Below are positions 17,132-26,972 of a stretch of DNA of 64,000 nucleotides, in pieces (position 1 is the first letter of the stretch; every line of letters starts with the position of its first letter). The translations under genes and the position numbers were made by a program. Origin of the DNA: JAWKVD01 sp041398225 (GTDB lineage: Bacteria > Pseudomonadota > Alphaproteobacteria > Caulobacterales > Hyphomonadaceae); NCBI GenBank assembly GCA_041398225.1, contig JAWKVD010000005.1, positions 124,001 to 188,000 on the forward strand, in the 5' to 3' direction. Under the pieces are notes generated by a model, which worked only from the letters and a program-made list of their open reading frames with translations, was not told where the DNA came from and did not search any database.

Positions 17132-18196
17132 ATGAAGTTCCTCGACCAGTGCAAGATCTATATCCGCTCAGGCGACGGAGGGGACGGCTGCGTCTCGTTC
17201 CGACGGGAGAAGTTTATTCCCGAGGGCGGTCCCGACGGCGGGGACGGCGGGCGCGGCGGCGACGTCTACGTTGAAGCCGTGGAAGGCCTGAACACGCTCA
17301 TCGACTACCGCTACCATCAACACTTCAAGGCGGCGCGCGGCCAGCACGGCATGGGCAAGAACCGGACAGGCTCCGACTCCCCTGCTGAGATACTGCGCGT
17401 GCCGGCGGGCACGCAGGTATTCGAGGACGATCAGGAAACATTGATCGCAGATCTCGCCAAGGTCGGGGATCGCGTTCTGCTAGCCAAGGGCGGTTCGGGC
17501 GGCTGGGGCAATACCCGCTTCAAATCGTCGATCACCCAGGCCCCGCGGCGCTACAATCCCGGCCTGCCCGGTGAAGAACGCTGGATCTGGCTACGCTTGA
17601 AGCTGATCGCAGACGCTGGACTGGTCGGACTGCCAAACGCGGGCAAATCCACCTTCCTGGCTGCTGTCAGCGCCGCAAAACCCAAGATTGCGGATTATCC
17701 GTTCACGACACTTGTTCCCAATCTGGGCGTTGTCTCTCTCGGCGTTGGCGCGAGCTTCGTTATCGCAGACATTCCCGGACTGATCGAGGGCGCCGCCGAT
17801 GGAGCCGGTCTGGGCACCCGCTTCCTCGGCCATGTCGAGCGGTGCTCGGTTCTATTGCACCTGATCGACGGAACACAGGACGACGTCGCCGAAGCCTACC
17901 GCGTCATCCGCGCCGAACTCCAAGCCTATGGCGGCGGACTTGCCGACAAACCCGAAATCGTCGCGCTCAACAAGATCGACGCGCTGACTCAGGAAGAGAT
18001 TTCCGAGAAAGCCAAGCAGCTCAAGAAGGCCTGCAAATCCACGCCGATACGCATTTCCGGCGCATCACAGAAAGGCGTCCCCGAAGCGCTGCAGAAGCTC
18101 TATGCGATCATCTCCGCTGATCGAGCCGAGCGTCGCGCCGCCGAAATCGAGGCGCAGACAGCGCCAGACAAGAAAGCCGAAGGCTGGACGCCGTGA
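17132..18196 (+). CDS. obgE: GTPase ObgE/CgtA
   Basis: This 354-residue essential GTPase acts in late 50S ribosome assembly and stress or cell-cycle control. The glycine-rich Obg fold (about 1-158) includes GGDGGDGCVSFRREKF-like repeats. The G domain (about 159-330) carries G1 GLPNAGKST, switch segment DYPFTTL, G3 DIPGLIEGA and NKID. A short charged tail follows. The stop overlaps the GTG start of proB (GTGA), indicating translational coupling. This order is conserved in alphaproteobacteria. Confidence 0.97.
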   Translation: MKFLDQCKIYIRSGDGGDGCVSFRREKFIPEGGPDGGDGGRGGDVYVEAVEGLNTLIDYRYHQHFKAARGQHGMGKNRTGSDSPAEILRVPAGTQVFEDDQETLIADLAKVGDRVLLAKGGSGGWGNTRFKSSITQAPRRYNPGLPGEERWIWLRLKLIADAGLVGLPNAGKSTFLAAVSAAKPKIADYPFTTLVPNLGVVSLGVGASFVIADIPGLIEGAADGAGLGTRFLGHVERCSVLLHLIDGTQDDVAEAYRVIRAELQAYGGGLADKPEIVALNKIDALTQEEISEKAKQLKKACKSTPIRISGASQKGVPEALQKLYAIISADRAERRAAEIEAQTAPDKKAEGWTP

Positions 18197-19317
18197 CGTC
18201 GCCCCTTGCTGCGGCCCGCCGCATCGTTCTGAAAGTCGGTTCCGCCCTGCTGGTCGATCAAGAGACCGGTAAACCGCACATGGCCCGTTTTACCGCCATC
18301 GCCGCTGACGCCGCACGACTTCGCGCTGACGGTAAAGCCGTCGCCATCGTATCGTCCGGCGCGGTTGCGTTGGGTCGCCACGCGTTGAACCTCAAAGCAG
18401 GCAAACTCCGTCTTGAGGAAAAGCAGGCCGCAGCAGCTTCTGGACAGCCGCTGCTGATGCGCGCTTGGTCCGACGCCCTGGGTGAGCACGATCTGACTGT
18501 TGCGCAAGCCTTGCTTACCCTCTCCGACACCGAACAGCGTCGCCGCTGGCTAAACGGACGCGCGACCTTGGAAACATTAATCGAGCGGGGCGCTGTACCG
18601 ATCGTCAACGAGAACGACACAGTCGCGACGGATGAGATCCGTTACGGCGATAACGATCGCCTCGCTGCTCGCGTAGCCCAGATGATCGGCGCGGACGTTC
18701 TCGTTCTACTGTCCGACATCGACGGACTTTATGATTCCGACCCCCGCAACACCCCGAATGCGAACCATATCCCCGAGGTGCGGCGCATTACGCCGGACAT
18801 TCTCGCCATGGCTGGCGGCGCCAATTCGGCCTCAGGCGTCGGGTCGGGAGGTATGTCGACAAAACTAGAAGCCGCGCGCATAGCCATGACGGCTGGCTGC
18901 GCCACCTGCATCGCGCGCGGCGACCCGACGGATGGGCCGCTTCACGCCATTTCATCGGGTGCGCGCGCCACCTGGTTTGTTCCGGAGATCACGCCCGAGA
19001 CCGCACGACGCCAATGGCTTGCCGGGTCTCTAAAGCCCTCTGGAAGTTACGTCGTCGATACCGGAGCGGCCAAAGCCCTCCGCTCCGGAAAAAGCCTCCT
19101 GCCGGCCGGCGTCACGACGGTTTCCGGGCGCTTTGAGCGCGGCGACGCGGTCGATGTTTGCGATCCCACGGGAGCCATCATTGCGCGCGGGATATCGGCC
19201 TATTCGTCCGAGGACGCGACACGACTGATCGGGCGCAACTCGACCGAGATCGAGTCCATTCTTGGCTATCGCGGTCGTCCGGCGCTAATTCATGTCGACG
19301 ACCTCGTGCTATCCTGA
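18193..19317 (+). CDS. proB: Glutamate 5-kinase
   Basis: This 374-residue enzyme phosphorylates glutamate to gamma-glutamyl phosphate, the first step of proline synthesis. The amino-acid kinase domain (about 1-260) shows VLKVGSALL, SSGAVALG, NENDTV and the nucleotide-binding GTGGMSTK-like GSGGMSTKLEAA. A C-terminal PUA domain (about 280-370) is present, as in the long form of ProB. Translation starts at GTG inside the obgE stop. ProA, which takes the product, is encoded about 1.1 kb downstream. Confidence 0.97.
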   Translation: MTSPLAAARRIVLKVGSALLVDQETGKPHMARFTAIAADAARLRADGKAVAIVSSGAVALGRHALNLKAGKLRLEEKQAAAASGQPLLMRAWSDALGEHDLTVAQALLTLSDTEQRRRWLNGRATLETLIERGAVPIVNENDTVATDEIRYGDNDRLAARVAQMIGADVLVLLSDIDGLYDSDPRNTPNANHIPEVRRITPDILAMAGGANSASGVGSGGMSTKLEAARIAMTAGCATCIARGDPTDGPLHAISSGARATWFVPEITPETARRQWLAGSLKPSGSYVVDTGAAKALRSGKSLLPAGVTTVSGRFERGDAVDVCDPTGAIIARGISAYSSEDATRLIGRNSTEIESILGYRGRPALIHVDDLVLS

Positions 19318-19344
19318 CCAGGGTGATGGCCGTGAGCACATCGG

Positions 19345-19965
19345 ATGAATCTCTACGAACGCTATATCCTCCCACATGCACTTACCTGCGCATACAGGAC
19401 CAAACCAATCTGTCGCCAACGCAAGAAGATCGTCCCGCGAGCCCATGGTCGCGTGCTTGAACTTGGTATGGGTCCTGGCCTCAACCTGCCATTCTACGAT
19501 GCAACCCGCGTCAGCGAGGTCATTGGCGTCGATCCATCGAACCAGCTCTTGAAGAAGGCGGAAGTCGTAGCGCGCGAGGTCGCCTTTCCGGTGCGCTGCC
19601 TCTCGACAACCGCCGAACAGATGGAGATGCCGAACGCCAGCATAGACACGCTGCTTGTCACATTTACGCTCTGCACCATTCCTGATGCCGTATCGGCCAT
19701 GGCCGTGTGCCGGCGTGTTCTGAAGCCCGATGTGGATGTCCTGTTTTGCGAACACGGGCTCGCGCCGGACGCCGGAGTCGCCAAATGGCAGAACCGTCTC
19801 AATCCCGTGTGGAAGGCGCTCGCGGGCGGCTGCAACCTCAATCGCCCGATCCCATCTCTGCTCGACAAGGCCGGTTATCGCATCGATGAGATGGAGACGA
19901 TGTATCTCCCCTCGACACCCCGTTTCGCCGGATTCAGCTATTGGGGACGCGCCCATCCGATCTGA
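19345..19965 (+). CDS. Class I SAM-dependent methyltransferase
   Basis: This 206-residue methyltransferase has motif I VLELGMGPGLNLPFYD and acidic motif II in VIGVDPS. Later motifs follow around VTFTLCTIPD and RRVLKPDVDVLFCEHG. It resembles UbiE/METTL7-type small-molecule or lipid methyltransferases, and the C-terminal GGCNLNRP segment is shared with that group as I recall. It follows proB by 27 nt, perhaps in the same transcript, and converges on a small acetyltransferase gene. The substrate is unknown. Confidence 0.82.
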   Translation: MNLYERYILPHALTCAYRTKPICRQRKKIVPRAHGRVLELGMGPGLNLPFYDATRVSEVIGVDPSNQLLKKAEVVAREVAFPVRCLSTTAEQMEMPNASIDTLLVTFTLCTIPDAVSAMAVCRRVLKPDVDVLFCEHGLAPDAGVAKWQNRLNPVWKALAGGCNLNRPIPSLLDKAGYRIDEMETMYLPSTPRFAGFSYWGRAHPI

Positions 19966-19972
19966 TGTACAT

Positions 19973-20245
19973 CTAGAACGCCAGATCGCGATAAGTCTTG
20001 CTGCCCCGCAACCAAGAGGCGGCGTAACCGCAGATCGGCGTAATTTTCCAGTTGTTCCGACGCGCCTCTTCAGCAATCGCCGTCATCAGACGACCTGCCG
20101 CGCCTGATCCGCGAAGGGCGGCTGGCGTCTCGACCCAATCGATATAGAGATGATCGCCGTCCAGCCTGTAGCGCGCAAAGGTTATCGCGCCCGAGTGCTC
20201 GATCTCATACCGCCCAAGATCCGTATTGTTTCTGAGCTCACCCAT
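19973..20245 (-). CDS. Small GNAT-like acetyltransferase (YjdJ type)
   Basis: This 90-residue protein covers only the minimal acyltransferase fold. Features of the small N-acetyltransferase-like family are the acetyl-CoA loop RGSGAAGRLM and the C-terminal PICGYAASWL with its conserved Cys. The ATG at 20245 follows AGGGA and matches the family length; a longer open frame to 20398 would overlap proA. These proteins acetylate unknown amines. It is convergent with the methyltransferase gene. Confidence 0.8.
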   Translation of the reverse strand: MGELRNNTDLGRYEIEHSGAITFARYRLDGDHLYIDWVETPAALRGSGAAGRLMTAIAEEARRNNWKITPICGYAASWLRGSKTYRDLAF

Positions 20246-20382
20246 AGCGGTCCCTGTCAAACGCTTGATCCATCGGAGTCGCTGTCCAACTTTTATGTGG
20301 TTCGTAGACGCGCCGCTTTCAATCGCGCGGCCACGGGCATAGAACAGCTTCAGCACTAGTTTCTCAAACGCCCGAATTGAAC

Positions 20383-21672
20383 ATGACGCTTCACGCACCC
20401 CTTTCTGCTCACGACGCCGCCCTGGGCGCGGACATGCTTCTCATGGGTCGCCGGGCGCGCGAAGCATCCGACGCCCTCGCCAAGGCCGGTCCAGAAAGGA
20501 GGACGGAGGCTCTGCGGGCGATGGCTCGCAACATTCGAGCGCGCGAGGACGAAATTCTGTCCGCCAACGCCGAAGACATGACCTTTGGTCGCGGCAAAGG
20601 CCTGTCGGCCGCCATGCTTGATCGACTCGAACTAACGCCCGCGCGTATCGAGGCGATCGCCGCGGGTGTGGAAGCGGTGTCCGAGCTGCCGGACCCCTCG
20701 GGACAGGTGATTGCGCAGTGGGTCGTGCCCTCCGGCCTCGAGATATCGCGCGTGCGCGGCCCGATCGGCGTCATCGCGATCATTTACGAGAGCCGCCCGA
20801 ACGTCACGGCCGACGCCGGCGCGTTGTGCGTCCGCGCAGCCAACGCCGCGATCCTGCGCGGCGGCTCAGAAAGTCTGAACTCATCGCGTGTGATTGCGGA
20901 CGCGCTGCGCGCAGGACTTGCTGAGGTCGGCTTGCCGAAAGACGCTGTACAACTTGTCTCGACCCGCGACCGCGCGGCCGTCGGCCATATTCTTAGCGGT
21001 CTCGATGGAATGGTCGACGTCGTGGTTCCTCGCGGCGGGAAGGGTCTCGTCGCCCGCGTACAGGCCGACGCTCGAGTGCCGGTCATCGGTCACCTCGAAG
21101 GGCTCTGCCACGTCTACATTCACAGCGCAGCGGACGAAACGAAGGCGGTCAACATCGCACTCAATTCAAAGATGCGACGTACCGGCATATGCGGGTCGGC
21201 CGAAACGCTTCTGATCGACGCCGCGATCGCGCCGCATCTCCTGCCGAAGATCGCTGAGGCGCTGAAATCGGCCGGCTGCGAGCTGCGCGGTGATGAACGC
21301 GCTCGCACCATCTATCCAATGAGTGAAGCCGCCGAGGAAGATTTCCGCACCGAATATCTGGCGCCAATTCTGTCAGTTGCAGTGGTCGACGGTCTTGAAG
21401 CCGCGATGAAACACATTGCGACCTTCGGAACACAACATACCGAGTGCATCATCACCGAAGACCAGGCCGCTGCGGACCGTTTTCTGCGCGAGGTTGATTC
21501 AGCAATCGTTCTGCACAATGCGTCCACCCAGTTCGCCGATGGCGGCGAATTCGGTATGGGCGCCGAGATCGGCATCGGGACCGGCCGAATCCATGCACGC
21601 GGGCCTGTTGGTGCGGAGCAATTGACGATCTTCAAATATGTCGTGCGCGGCGTTGGACAGATTCGGAGCTAG
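20383..21672 (+). CDS. proA: Glutamate-5-semialdehyde dehydrogenase (gamma-glutamyl phosphate reductase)
   Basis: This 429-residue NADPH-dependent enzyme reduces the ProB product to glutamate semialdehyde, the second step of proline synthesis. The family segments IYESRPNVTADA, LRGGSES and the catalytic Cys C270 in TGICGSAETLL are clear. So is the C-terminal GPVGAEQLTIFKYVVRG. The ATG at 20383 is chosen; a TTG two codons upstream is also open. It is separated from proB by the methyltransferase and a minus-strand gene, so the two proline genes are not strictly one operon. Confidence 0.97.
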   Translation: MTLHAPLSAHDAALGADMLLMGRRAREASDALAKAGPERRTEALRAMARNIRAREDEILSANAEDMTFGRGKGLSAAMLDRLELTPARIEAIAAGVEAVSELPDPSGQVIAQWVVPSGLEISRVRGPIGVIAIIYESRPNVTADAGALCVRAANAAILRGGSESLNSSRVIADALRAGLAEVGLPKDAVQLVSTRDRAAVGHILSGLDGMVDVVVPRGGKGLVARVQADARVPVIGHLEGLCHVYIHSAADETKAVNIALNSKMRRTGICGSAETLLIDAAIAPHLLPKIAEALKSAGCELRGDERARTIYPMSEAAEEDFRTEYLAPILSVAVVDGLEAAMKHIATFGTQHTECIITEDQAAADRFLREVDSAIVLHNASTQFADGGEFGMGAEIGIGTGRIHARGPVGAEQLTIFKYVVRGVGQIRS

Positions 21673-21692
21673 CGCGACCCAACTGTTTCAGC

Positions 21693-22565
21693 ATGTCGTT
21701 CACAACGCGCTTTGCACCCAGTCCGACCGGGGGCCTTCATCTAGGCCACGCTTACTCGGCGCTTTTGGCCTTCGACGCTGCGCGCGAGGCCGGAGGACGC
21801 TTCCTGTTGCGGATCGAGGATATCGATCAGACCCGCTGCCGACCGGAATTCGAGCGAGGCGTTCTCGAAGATCTGGCCTGGTTGGGTCTCTCGTGGGAAG
21901 AGCCCGTTCGCCGACAATCCGAGCACTTTGCGGACTATGCAGCAGCGCTCGACCGCCTGCGCCAGATGGGGCTCCTGTACCGTTGCTTTTTGACCCGTCG
22001 AGAGATCGCGGAGGCCTCCGCCAGAGCACCTCACAATGAGGAGCACCATTCACCGCCCCCCTACCATGGCCCCCAAACGCCCTTGAACCCGGAAGAAGAA
22101 AATGAGCTTCTCGCCGAAGGGCGAACCTTTTCGTGGCGTCTGTCCATGCGGCGCTGTCGGGAACATCTGGGCGGCGACTTCGAGCGCCTCACATTCATGG
22201 AGGAAGGTCACGGACCGGCCGGTCAGCATGGAGAAACAAGCGCCCATCCCGAACAGGGCGGCGACGTAATTCTGGCGCGCAAGGACACGCCGACGAGCTA
22301 CCACCTCTCTGTCGTCCACGATGACGCTCTGCAAGGCGTCTCGCACGTTATCCGCGGCGCCGACCTCTTCGCTTCAACGCACGTCCATGTGCTGATCCAA
22401 CGCCTGCTCGATCTGCCAACGCCGGTCTACCGGCACCACCGCCTTCTGACAGGACCAGACGGCAAGCGCTACGCAAAACGCGATCGTTCATTGACCCTTG
22501 CGGCGCTGCGTGATGCAGGCGAAACCCCGTCCAGCATACGCGCCCGCATCGGACTCCTGGAATGA
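21693..22565 (+). CDS. gluQ: Glutamyl-queuosine tRNA(Asp) synthetase
   Basis: This 290-residue truncated GluRS paralogue lacks the anticodon-binding domain. It activates glutamate and attaches it to the queuosine base of tRNA-Asp, not to an acceptor end. The HIGH-like PSPTGGLHLGHAYSAL and a KMSKS-equivalent GPDGKRYAKRD are present. The usual CxC...C zinc site is degenerate: only one Cys remains (YRCFLTRREI). Such loss occurs in some family members, so activity may persist. It overlaps the downstream transporter gene by 4 nt. QueF, in the pathway that makes the queuosine substrate, is encoded at 59689-60156. Confidence 0.92.
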   Translation: MSFTTRFAPSPTGGLHLGHAYSALLAFDAAREAGGRFLLRIEDIDQTRCRPEFERGVLEDLAWLGLSWEEPVRRQSEHFADYAAALDRLRQMGLLYRCFLTRREIAEASARAPHNEEHHSPPPYHGPQTPLNPEEENELLAEGRTFSWRLSMRRCREHLGGDFERLTFMEEGHGPAGQHGETSAHPEQGGDVILARKDTPTSYHLSVVHDDALQGVSHVIRGADLFASTHVHVLIQRLLDLPTPVYRHHRLLTGPDGKRYAKRDRSLTLAALRDAGETPSSIRARIGLLE

Positions 22566-23431
22566 CCACAGCCAATCCGCCTCGGCCCGCTCCCGCTTGG
22601 GCGGGTCCCGCCATGATGCTGGGCGGCGCAATCGCAATCGGGTTCGCCCCCATCGGTCTCAGATTGTCCGACTTCGGCCCACAGGCCACCGCCTTTTGGC
22701 GCTTTCTCTTTGCGCTCCCCATGCTCGGTGCGATCGCTGTGATCACTGAAGGCGGATTGGGACGTCCGTCGCCATACGCCATGCTCGCCGGTCTGTTCTT
22801 CGGTCTCGATATCGCATTGTGGCACGCAGCATTGACTCAAACCTCGGTCGCCAACGCCACCTTTCTGGTAAACATCGGCAACGCTTCGGTCGGCCTCATC
22901 GCCTGGATCGCGCTGCGCGAAAGGCCTGGACGGTTATGGATCCCGGCGATGACGGTTGCTCTAACCGGCGCGCTATTGCTCTCGCGCGGTTCGACAGGCG
23001 ACGACAGCGGCGAACTTGGGGGCGACGTTCTGGCCCTGCTGGCCGCCGCCATGGTTGCGCTCTACCTCTTCTTTGCTCTGCTCGCGCGCCGCCGACAGCA
23101 ACCGATGCAGGTGCTGTTCTGGTCCACGGCGGTGACTCTAGGCGTCTCGCTATCGGCGTCTCTCGTTTCCGGGGAACAGGTTGCGCCGCCTTCGTTCGCC
23201 TGGTTCGCCTGGCCTGCCGCTCTGGCGATCGTCGCCCATGTCGGCGGCCAGGGACTCATTGTCGCTGGCGTTGGACGCACCGCCCCAGCGTTCGCCGGGC
23301 TCATTCTGCTGATTCAGCCCGTTACGGCGGCTCTTATCGCGTGGCGCCTCTTCGGCGAGGCCCTCGCCCCCTTGCAGCTTTTAGGCGCGACACTCATCCT
23401 AGGCGGCGTCTGGGCCGCCGGTCGTCGTTGA
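22562..23431 (+). CDS. EamA/DMT-family transporter
   Basis: This 289-residue inner-membrane protein has about ten hydrophobic segments arranged as two EamA repeats, the layout of drug/metabolite exporters. The start overlaps the gluQ stop (ATGA), so translation is coupled. Members export amino acids, nucleosides or toxic compounds; the substrate here is not evident. A MarR regulator lies 82 nt downstream and might control it. Confidence 0.85.
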   Translation: MTTANPPRPAPAWAGPAMMLGGAIAIGFAPIGLRLSDFGPQATAFWRFLFALPMLGAIAVITEGGLGRPSPYAMLAGLFFGLDIALWHAALTQTSVANATFLVNIGNASVGLIAWIALRERPGRLWIPAMTVALTGALLLSRGSTGDDSGELGGDVLALLAAAMVALYLFFALLARRRQQPMQVLFWSTAVTLGVSLSASLVSGEQVAPPSFAWFAWPAALAIVAHVGGQGLIVAGVGRTAPAFAGLILLIQPVTAALIAWRLFGEALAPLQLLGATLILGGVWAAGRR

Positions 23432-23513
23432 CGTAGACGTCAAGCAACGGTACCCGACATGTAGGGGGAAACAAGACAAGGAACGGTCTCCAGAAGCCGT
23501 AACCGGACGGACG

Positions 23514-24035
23514 ATGAAACACACGCTTGCCGACATACCGGAAAACGCCGTGACCCCTGCCGGTCGCACGGAAGATGACCCGGCCCTCGCCGAAACGGCC
23601 TGCTTCCTGCGTATTGTGGCGCGTACATCACGCGCGGTGGTCGCCGCCTATGATCCGGTTCTCCAGCCGCACGGCCTCACCGGTCACCAGTACAATCTGA
23701 TGACGACCCTGAAGAATACGGGCCCGCTAACGGTCGGCGAACTTGGGATTCAACTCGGTATGGATCCGTCAGGCGTGCCGCGGGCCATCCGTCCGCTCAA
23801 CGAAGCTGGATGGGTTGATGTCGCGCGCGGCGAAGATCGCCGCAAGCGCGTCCTCTCCATCACCGACGCAGGCCAAGCGGTGCTCGACAAGGCTTACCCT
23901 GACTGGCTCGCAATGCAGACGCGCATGGTCGAACGCGTGGGATCCGAGCGATGGGTGAATTTGATGTCCGACCTCGACGATGTTCGCCGCTCGGCCAACA
24001 GAATGGGTCGAGAACGGCCGAATACGCGACGCTAA
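23514..24035 (+). CDS. MarR-family transcriptional regulator
   Basis: This 173-residue winged-helix regulator has a MarR core at about 30-165, including LTVGELGIQLGMDPSGVPRAIRPLNEAGWV and a basic wing ARGEDRRKRVLSIT. The N-terminal 30 residues are extra. MarR proteins usually repress nearby exporter or catabolic genes and release DNA on binding a phenolic or lipophilic ligand. The upstream DMT transporter is the most likely target by position. No operator was recognised. Confidence 0.88.
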   Translation: MKHTLADIPENAVTPAGRTEDDPALAETACFLRIVARTSRAVVAAYDPVLQPHGLTGHQYNLMTTLKNTGPLTVGELGIQLGMDPSGVPRAIRPLNEAGWVDVARGEDRRKRVLSITDAGQAVLDKAYPDWLAMQTRMVERVGSERWVNLMSDLDDVRRSANRMGRERPNTRR

Positions 24036-24067
24036 AGAGCCGGAAGCGCACTCGGCTTGCCGTCCGT

Positions 24068-24670
24068 TCAAGGTCGAGAGGCCTCGAATTCCTCCAATCG
24101 AGCATCAAGTCCGTCGCGGACATGCAGCCACTCTTCCTTCAACACGGAAAACCATGCTGTGTCCCGGATGCGTCCGTCCGGCATCACCATGTGCGCGCGA
24201 TGGATGCCTTCAAACCGCGCCCCAAGTCTCGATACCGCGCGGAATGAACGAAGATTGGTGGCGTCCAGCTTCAACTCGATCCGATTGAGGCTCAGCGCCT
24301 CGAAGCCGTAGGCGAACAACAGGCGCTTGCAGGACGGATTTACCGGCCCCGACCAAGCCCGCTTGGCGTACCAAGTCCAACCAATTTCGACACGCCTGTG
24401 GCGCGGCTGAACAGCGAGATAACTTGTCGAGCCGCAATAGCTGTTGGATGCCTTGTCCCAGACCGCCCACGTCGCCTCGCCCGCACGGTCGATCTCCTTG
24501 AAGCGATGCGCCATCCATGCGTCAAAGTCCGATCCATGTTGATTGACTGAAGCAAAGCGCCACAGATCGGGATCATTCGCAGCCTCTCGCAACAATTCAC
24601 GATGCCGTTCCTCCAGGGGCTCAAGCCGGACAAACGCATTCTCAAGCGAGGGATGCTCCAAAAGCGGCAT
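24068..24670 (-). CDS. GNAT-family N-acetyltransferase (RimJ/RimL-like)
   Basis: This 200-residue protein has the layout of RimL-type acetyltransferases. FVRLEPLEERHRELL lies near the start, VEIGWTWYAKRAW in the centre, and NRIELKLDATNLRSFRAVSRLGARFEG in the second half. The acetyl-CoA loop is not the standard RxxGxG, reading SGPVNPSCKR, as in several members of this subgroup. The target is unknown. It converges on the marR gene and is followed by about 190 nt of non-coding DNA before ecm. Confidence 0.82.
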   Translation of the reverse strand: MPLLEHPSLENAFVRLEPLEERHRELLREAANDPDLWRFASVNQHGSDFDAWMAHRFKEIDRAGEATWAVWDKASNSYCGSTSYLAVQPRHRRVEIGWTWYAKRAWSGPVNPSCKRLLFAYGFEALSLNRIELKLDATNLRSFRAVSRLGARFEGIHRAHMVMPDGRIRDTAWFSVLKEEWLHVRDGLDARLEEFEASRP

Positions 24671-24860
24671 GAAATCCTGGAACCTCCGCGCAGACCAGCG
24701 CCCTTCGCGCGCCGATGCAATCGCCCCGATAGTCAGCCCTTCTGGGAAGCCCGAAGTCCGTCACGCCGAACCGGCGACGCGAGAACGATCAGACTTCCCA
24801 AGCCGCGCACGATCTAGGCGACGACCGATTTGCCCGAACTATCCACGCAACCAGCCATCG

Positions 24861-26854
24861 TCACTCTGTGGCGGCCAACGTCTCTTCGACGACCTTGACC
24901 ACATCCCCCGTTATCTCGGTGATCTTGTAGTCTTTCGGGGTATACACGCGACGAACCCCCATCTGCTTGAGCGCCATCGCGTCGGCCTCGGGAATGATGC
25001 CGCCGACAACCACCGGCGTGCTTAGTCCCTTGTCCCGCAGAATACGTACGGTGTCGCGCACCAGATCGAGATGCGAGCCTGACAGGATCGAGAGGCCGAC
25101 GACATGGGCGTCGCTTTCGATAGCCTGTTTAACGATCTCCTCCGGCGTGAATCGGATGCCTTCGTAGACGACATTCATACCCGCGGCTCGGGCGCGCGCT
25201 GCGATCTGTTCTGATCCGTTCGAATGGCCGTCGAGGCCGGGCTTTCCGACCACGTAAGTCAACGTGCGGCCCAGTCTTTGCGATATACGTTCGACCTCGC
25301 CTTTCACAGCTTCAAGGTCTTCCTCGCCGCCCGTCTCGATCACCACGGCAACCCCGGTGGGCCCGCGATACTCTCCGAACACCTCACGCAGAACCTGGCC
25401 CCACTCACCCGTGGTCACGCCAGCCTTCGCCGCCTCAATTGAGGCTGGCATGATGTTCTGACCTTCGGTCGCCGCCGCCTGAAGTTTCACTAGCGCCACC
25501 TTCACGGTCGCGTCATCGCGTTGGGCGCGCCACGCCTTGAGCTTCTCGATCTGACGATCTTCAGCAAAGTGATCGACCGTCATGATGGCCCCCTCGCCAG
25601 CCGACAGCGGGCTCTCCTCGGTCGTTTCGTACTTGTTCACGCCGACGACGATCTGACGCCCTGCTTCGATTTCCTTCAGACGGGCCCGCTGACTTTCCAC
25701 CAGCTGCATCTTCATGAAGGCGACGTTTTCGATCGCGCCACCGGACGCATCAAGCGTCGCAAGCATCTCACGCGCTTGCGTCTTGAGAGCTTCTGTCTTG
25801 GCGCCGACCACGAAGCTTCCGTCGAACAGGTCTTCGTACTCAAGCAAGTCGGTCTCGTAGGCGAGGATCTGTTGCAGTCGAAGCGACCACTGCTGATCCC
25901 AGGGACGGGAAGGCCAAGCGCCTCGTTCCAGGCGGGAAGCTGCAAAGCGCGACAGCGCGCGCGCTTCGACAATGTAACCGCAAGCGCCTCGATAAGGATG
26001 CGATAGACGTTGTTTTCGGGTTGCGGCTCAGTCAGCCCCAGTGAATTGACCTGCACGCCATAACGGAACAGGAGCGCTTTCGGATTGGTGACGCCGTAGC
26101 GTTCGCGACCAATCTCCTCCCACAGATCCACGAACGCTCGCATCTTGCACATCTCGGTGACGAACCGAACGCCAGCATTTACGAAGAACGAGATTCGGCC
26201 AAAGACCGTCGGAAAGTCCTCGTCGGGAACCTGCTTGCCCTCTTTCACCGCGTCCAGAACCGCGCAAGCGGTGGCCAGCGCAAAGGCAAGCTCCTGCTCG
26301 GGCGTGGCGCCGGCCTCCTGCAGGTGGTAACTGCAGACGTTCAGCGGGTTCCACTTGGGCGTCTCGGTGTAGCACCAGCTCACCATGTCCGAGATCAACC
26401 GCATGGACGGTTTCGGCGGAAACACATACGTGCCGCGCGATAGGTATTCCTTGACAATGTCGTTCTGCGTCGTCCCCTGAAGTTTCGCTCGATCCGCCCC
26501 CTGCTCATCGGCCAACGCCACATAGAGCGACAACAACCAGGCCGCAGGGGCGTTGATCGTCATCGAGGTGTTCATCTCCTCGACGCGAATCTGATCAAAC
26601 AGCATGCGCATGTCGCCAAGGTGCCCGACCGGAACCCCGACTTTGCCCACCTCGCCCTTCGACAAGACATGATCGGAATCCAGCGCCGTCTGCGTCGGCA
26701 GGTCGAAAGCGATGGACAATCCGGTTTGTCCCTTGGCGAGATTCTTCCGGTAGAGTTTGTTGCTTTCCTCCGCCGTCGAATGACCCGCATACGTCCGGAA
26801 TATCCATGGACGATCAGGATCATGCTGGAAGGGGGCCGAACCGTTATCTGCCAT
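24861..26854 (-). pseudogene. ecm: Ethylmalonyl-CoA mutase (MeaA/Ecm), single-base frameshift
   Basis: The gene would encode about 664 residues, converting ethylmalonyl-CoA to methylsuccinyl-CoA with coenzyme B12 in the ethylmalonyl-CoA pathway. The N-terminal catalytic barrel (FDLPTQT, DMRMLFDQI, MNTSMTINAPAAW, NVCSYHLQEAGATP) and the C-terminal B12 domain with the DxHxxG motif (KPGLDGHSNGSEQIA) are both intact. They lie in different frames. The frame breaks at the GGG run 25907-25909: one extra base there would join ALGLP to RPWDQQWSLRLQQ and continue smoothly. DGHSNG and overall similarity favour Ecm over methylmalonyl-CoA mutase. It is either a real mutation or a homopolymer sequencing error; everything else in the gene looks maintained. 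Confidence 0.85.
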
Positions 26855-26972
26855 TGGTCTCTAACTCTGCTGCACCTGCGAAGACATAAAGACTGCAAAC
26901 CGCGCGCCGGAGCAAGTGTCCGCAGCCTCCGGAAACAAATTGCGCGACGATGTGTTGGCGCGGCATGGGCAG

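Noticed and set aside
24861..26854. Reading the two mutase parts as separate large and small subunits
   Set aside because: Known two-subunit mutases split at the B12 domain boundary; here the break falls inside the catalytic barrel and one base restores a full Ecm.
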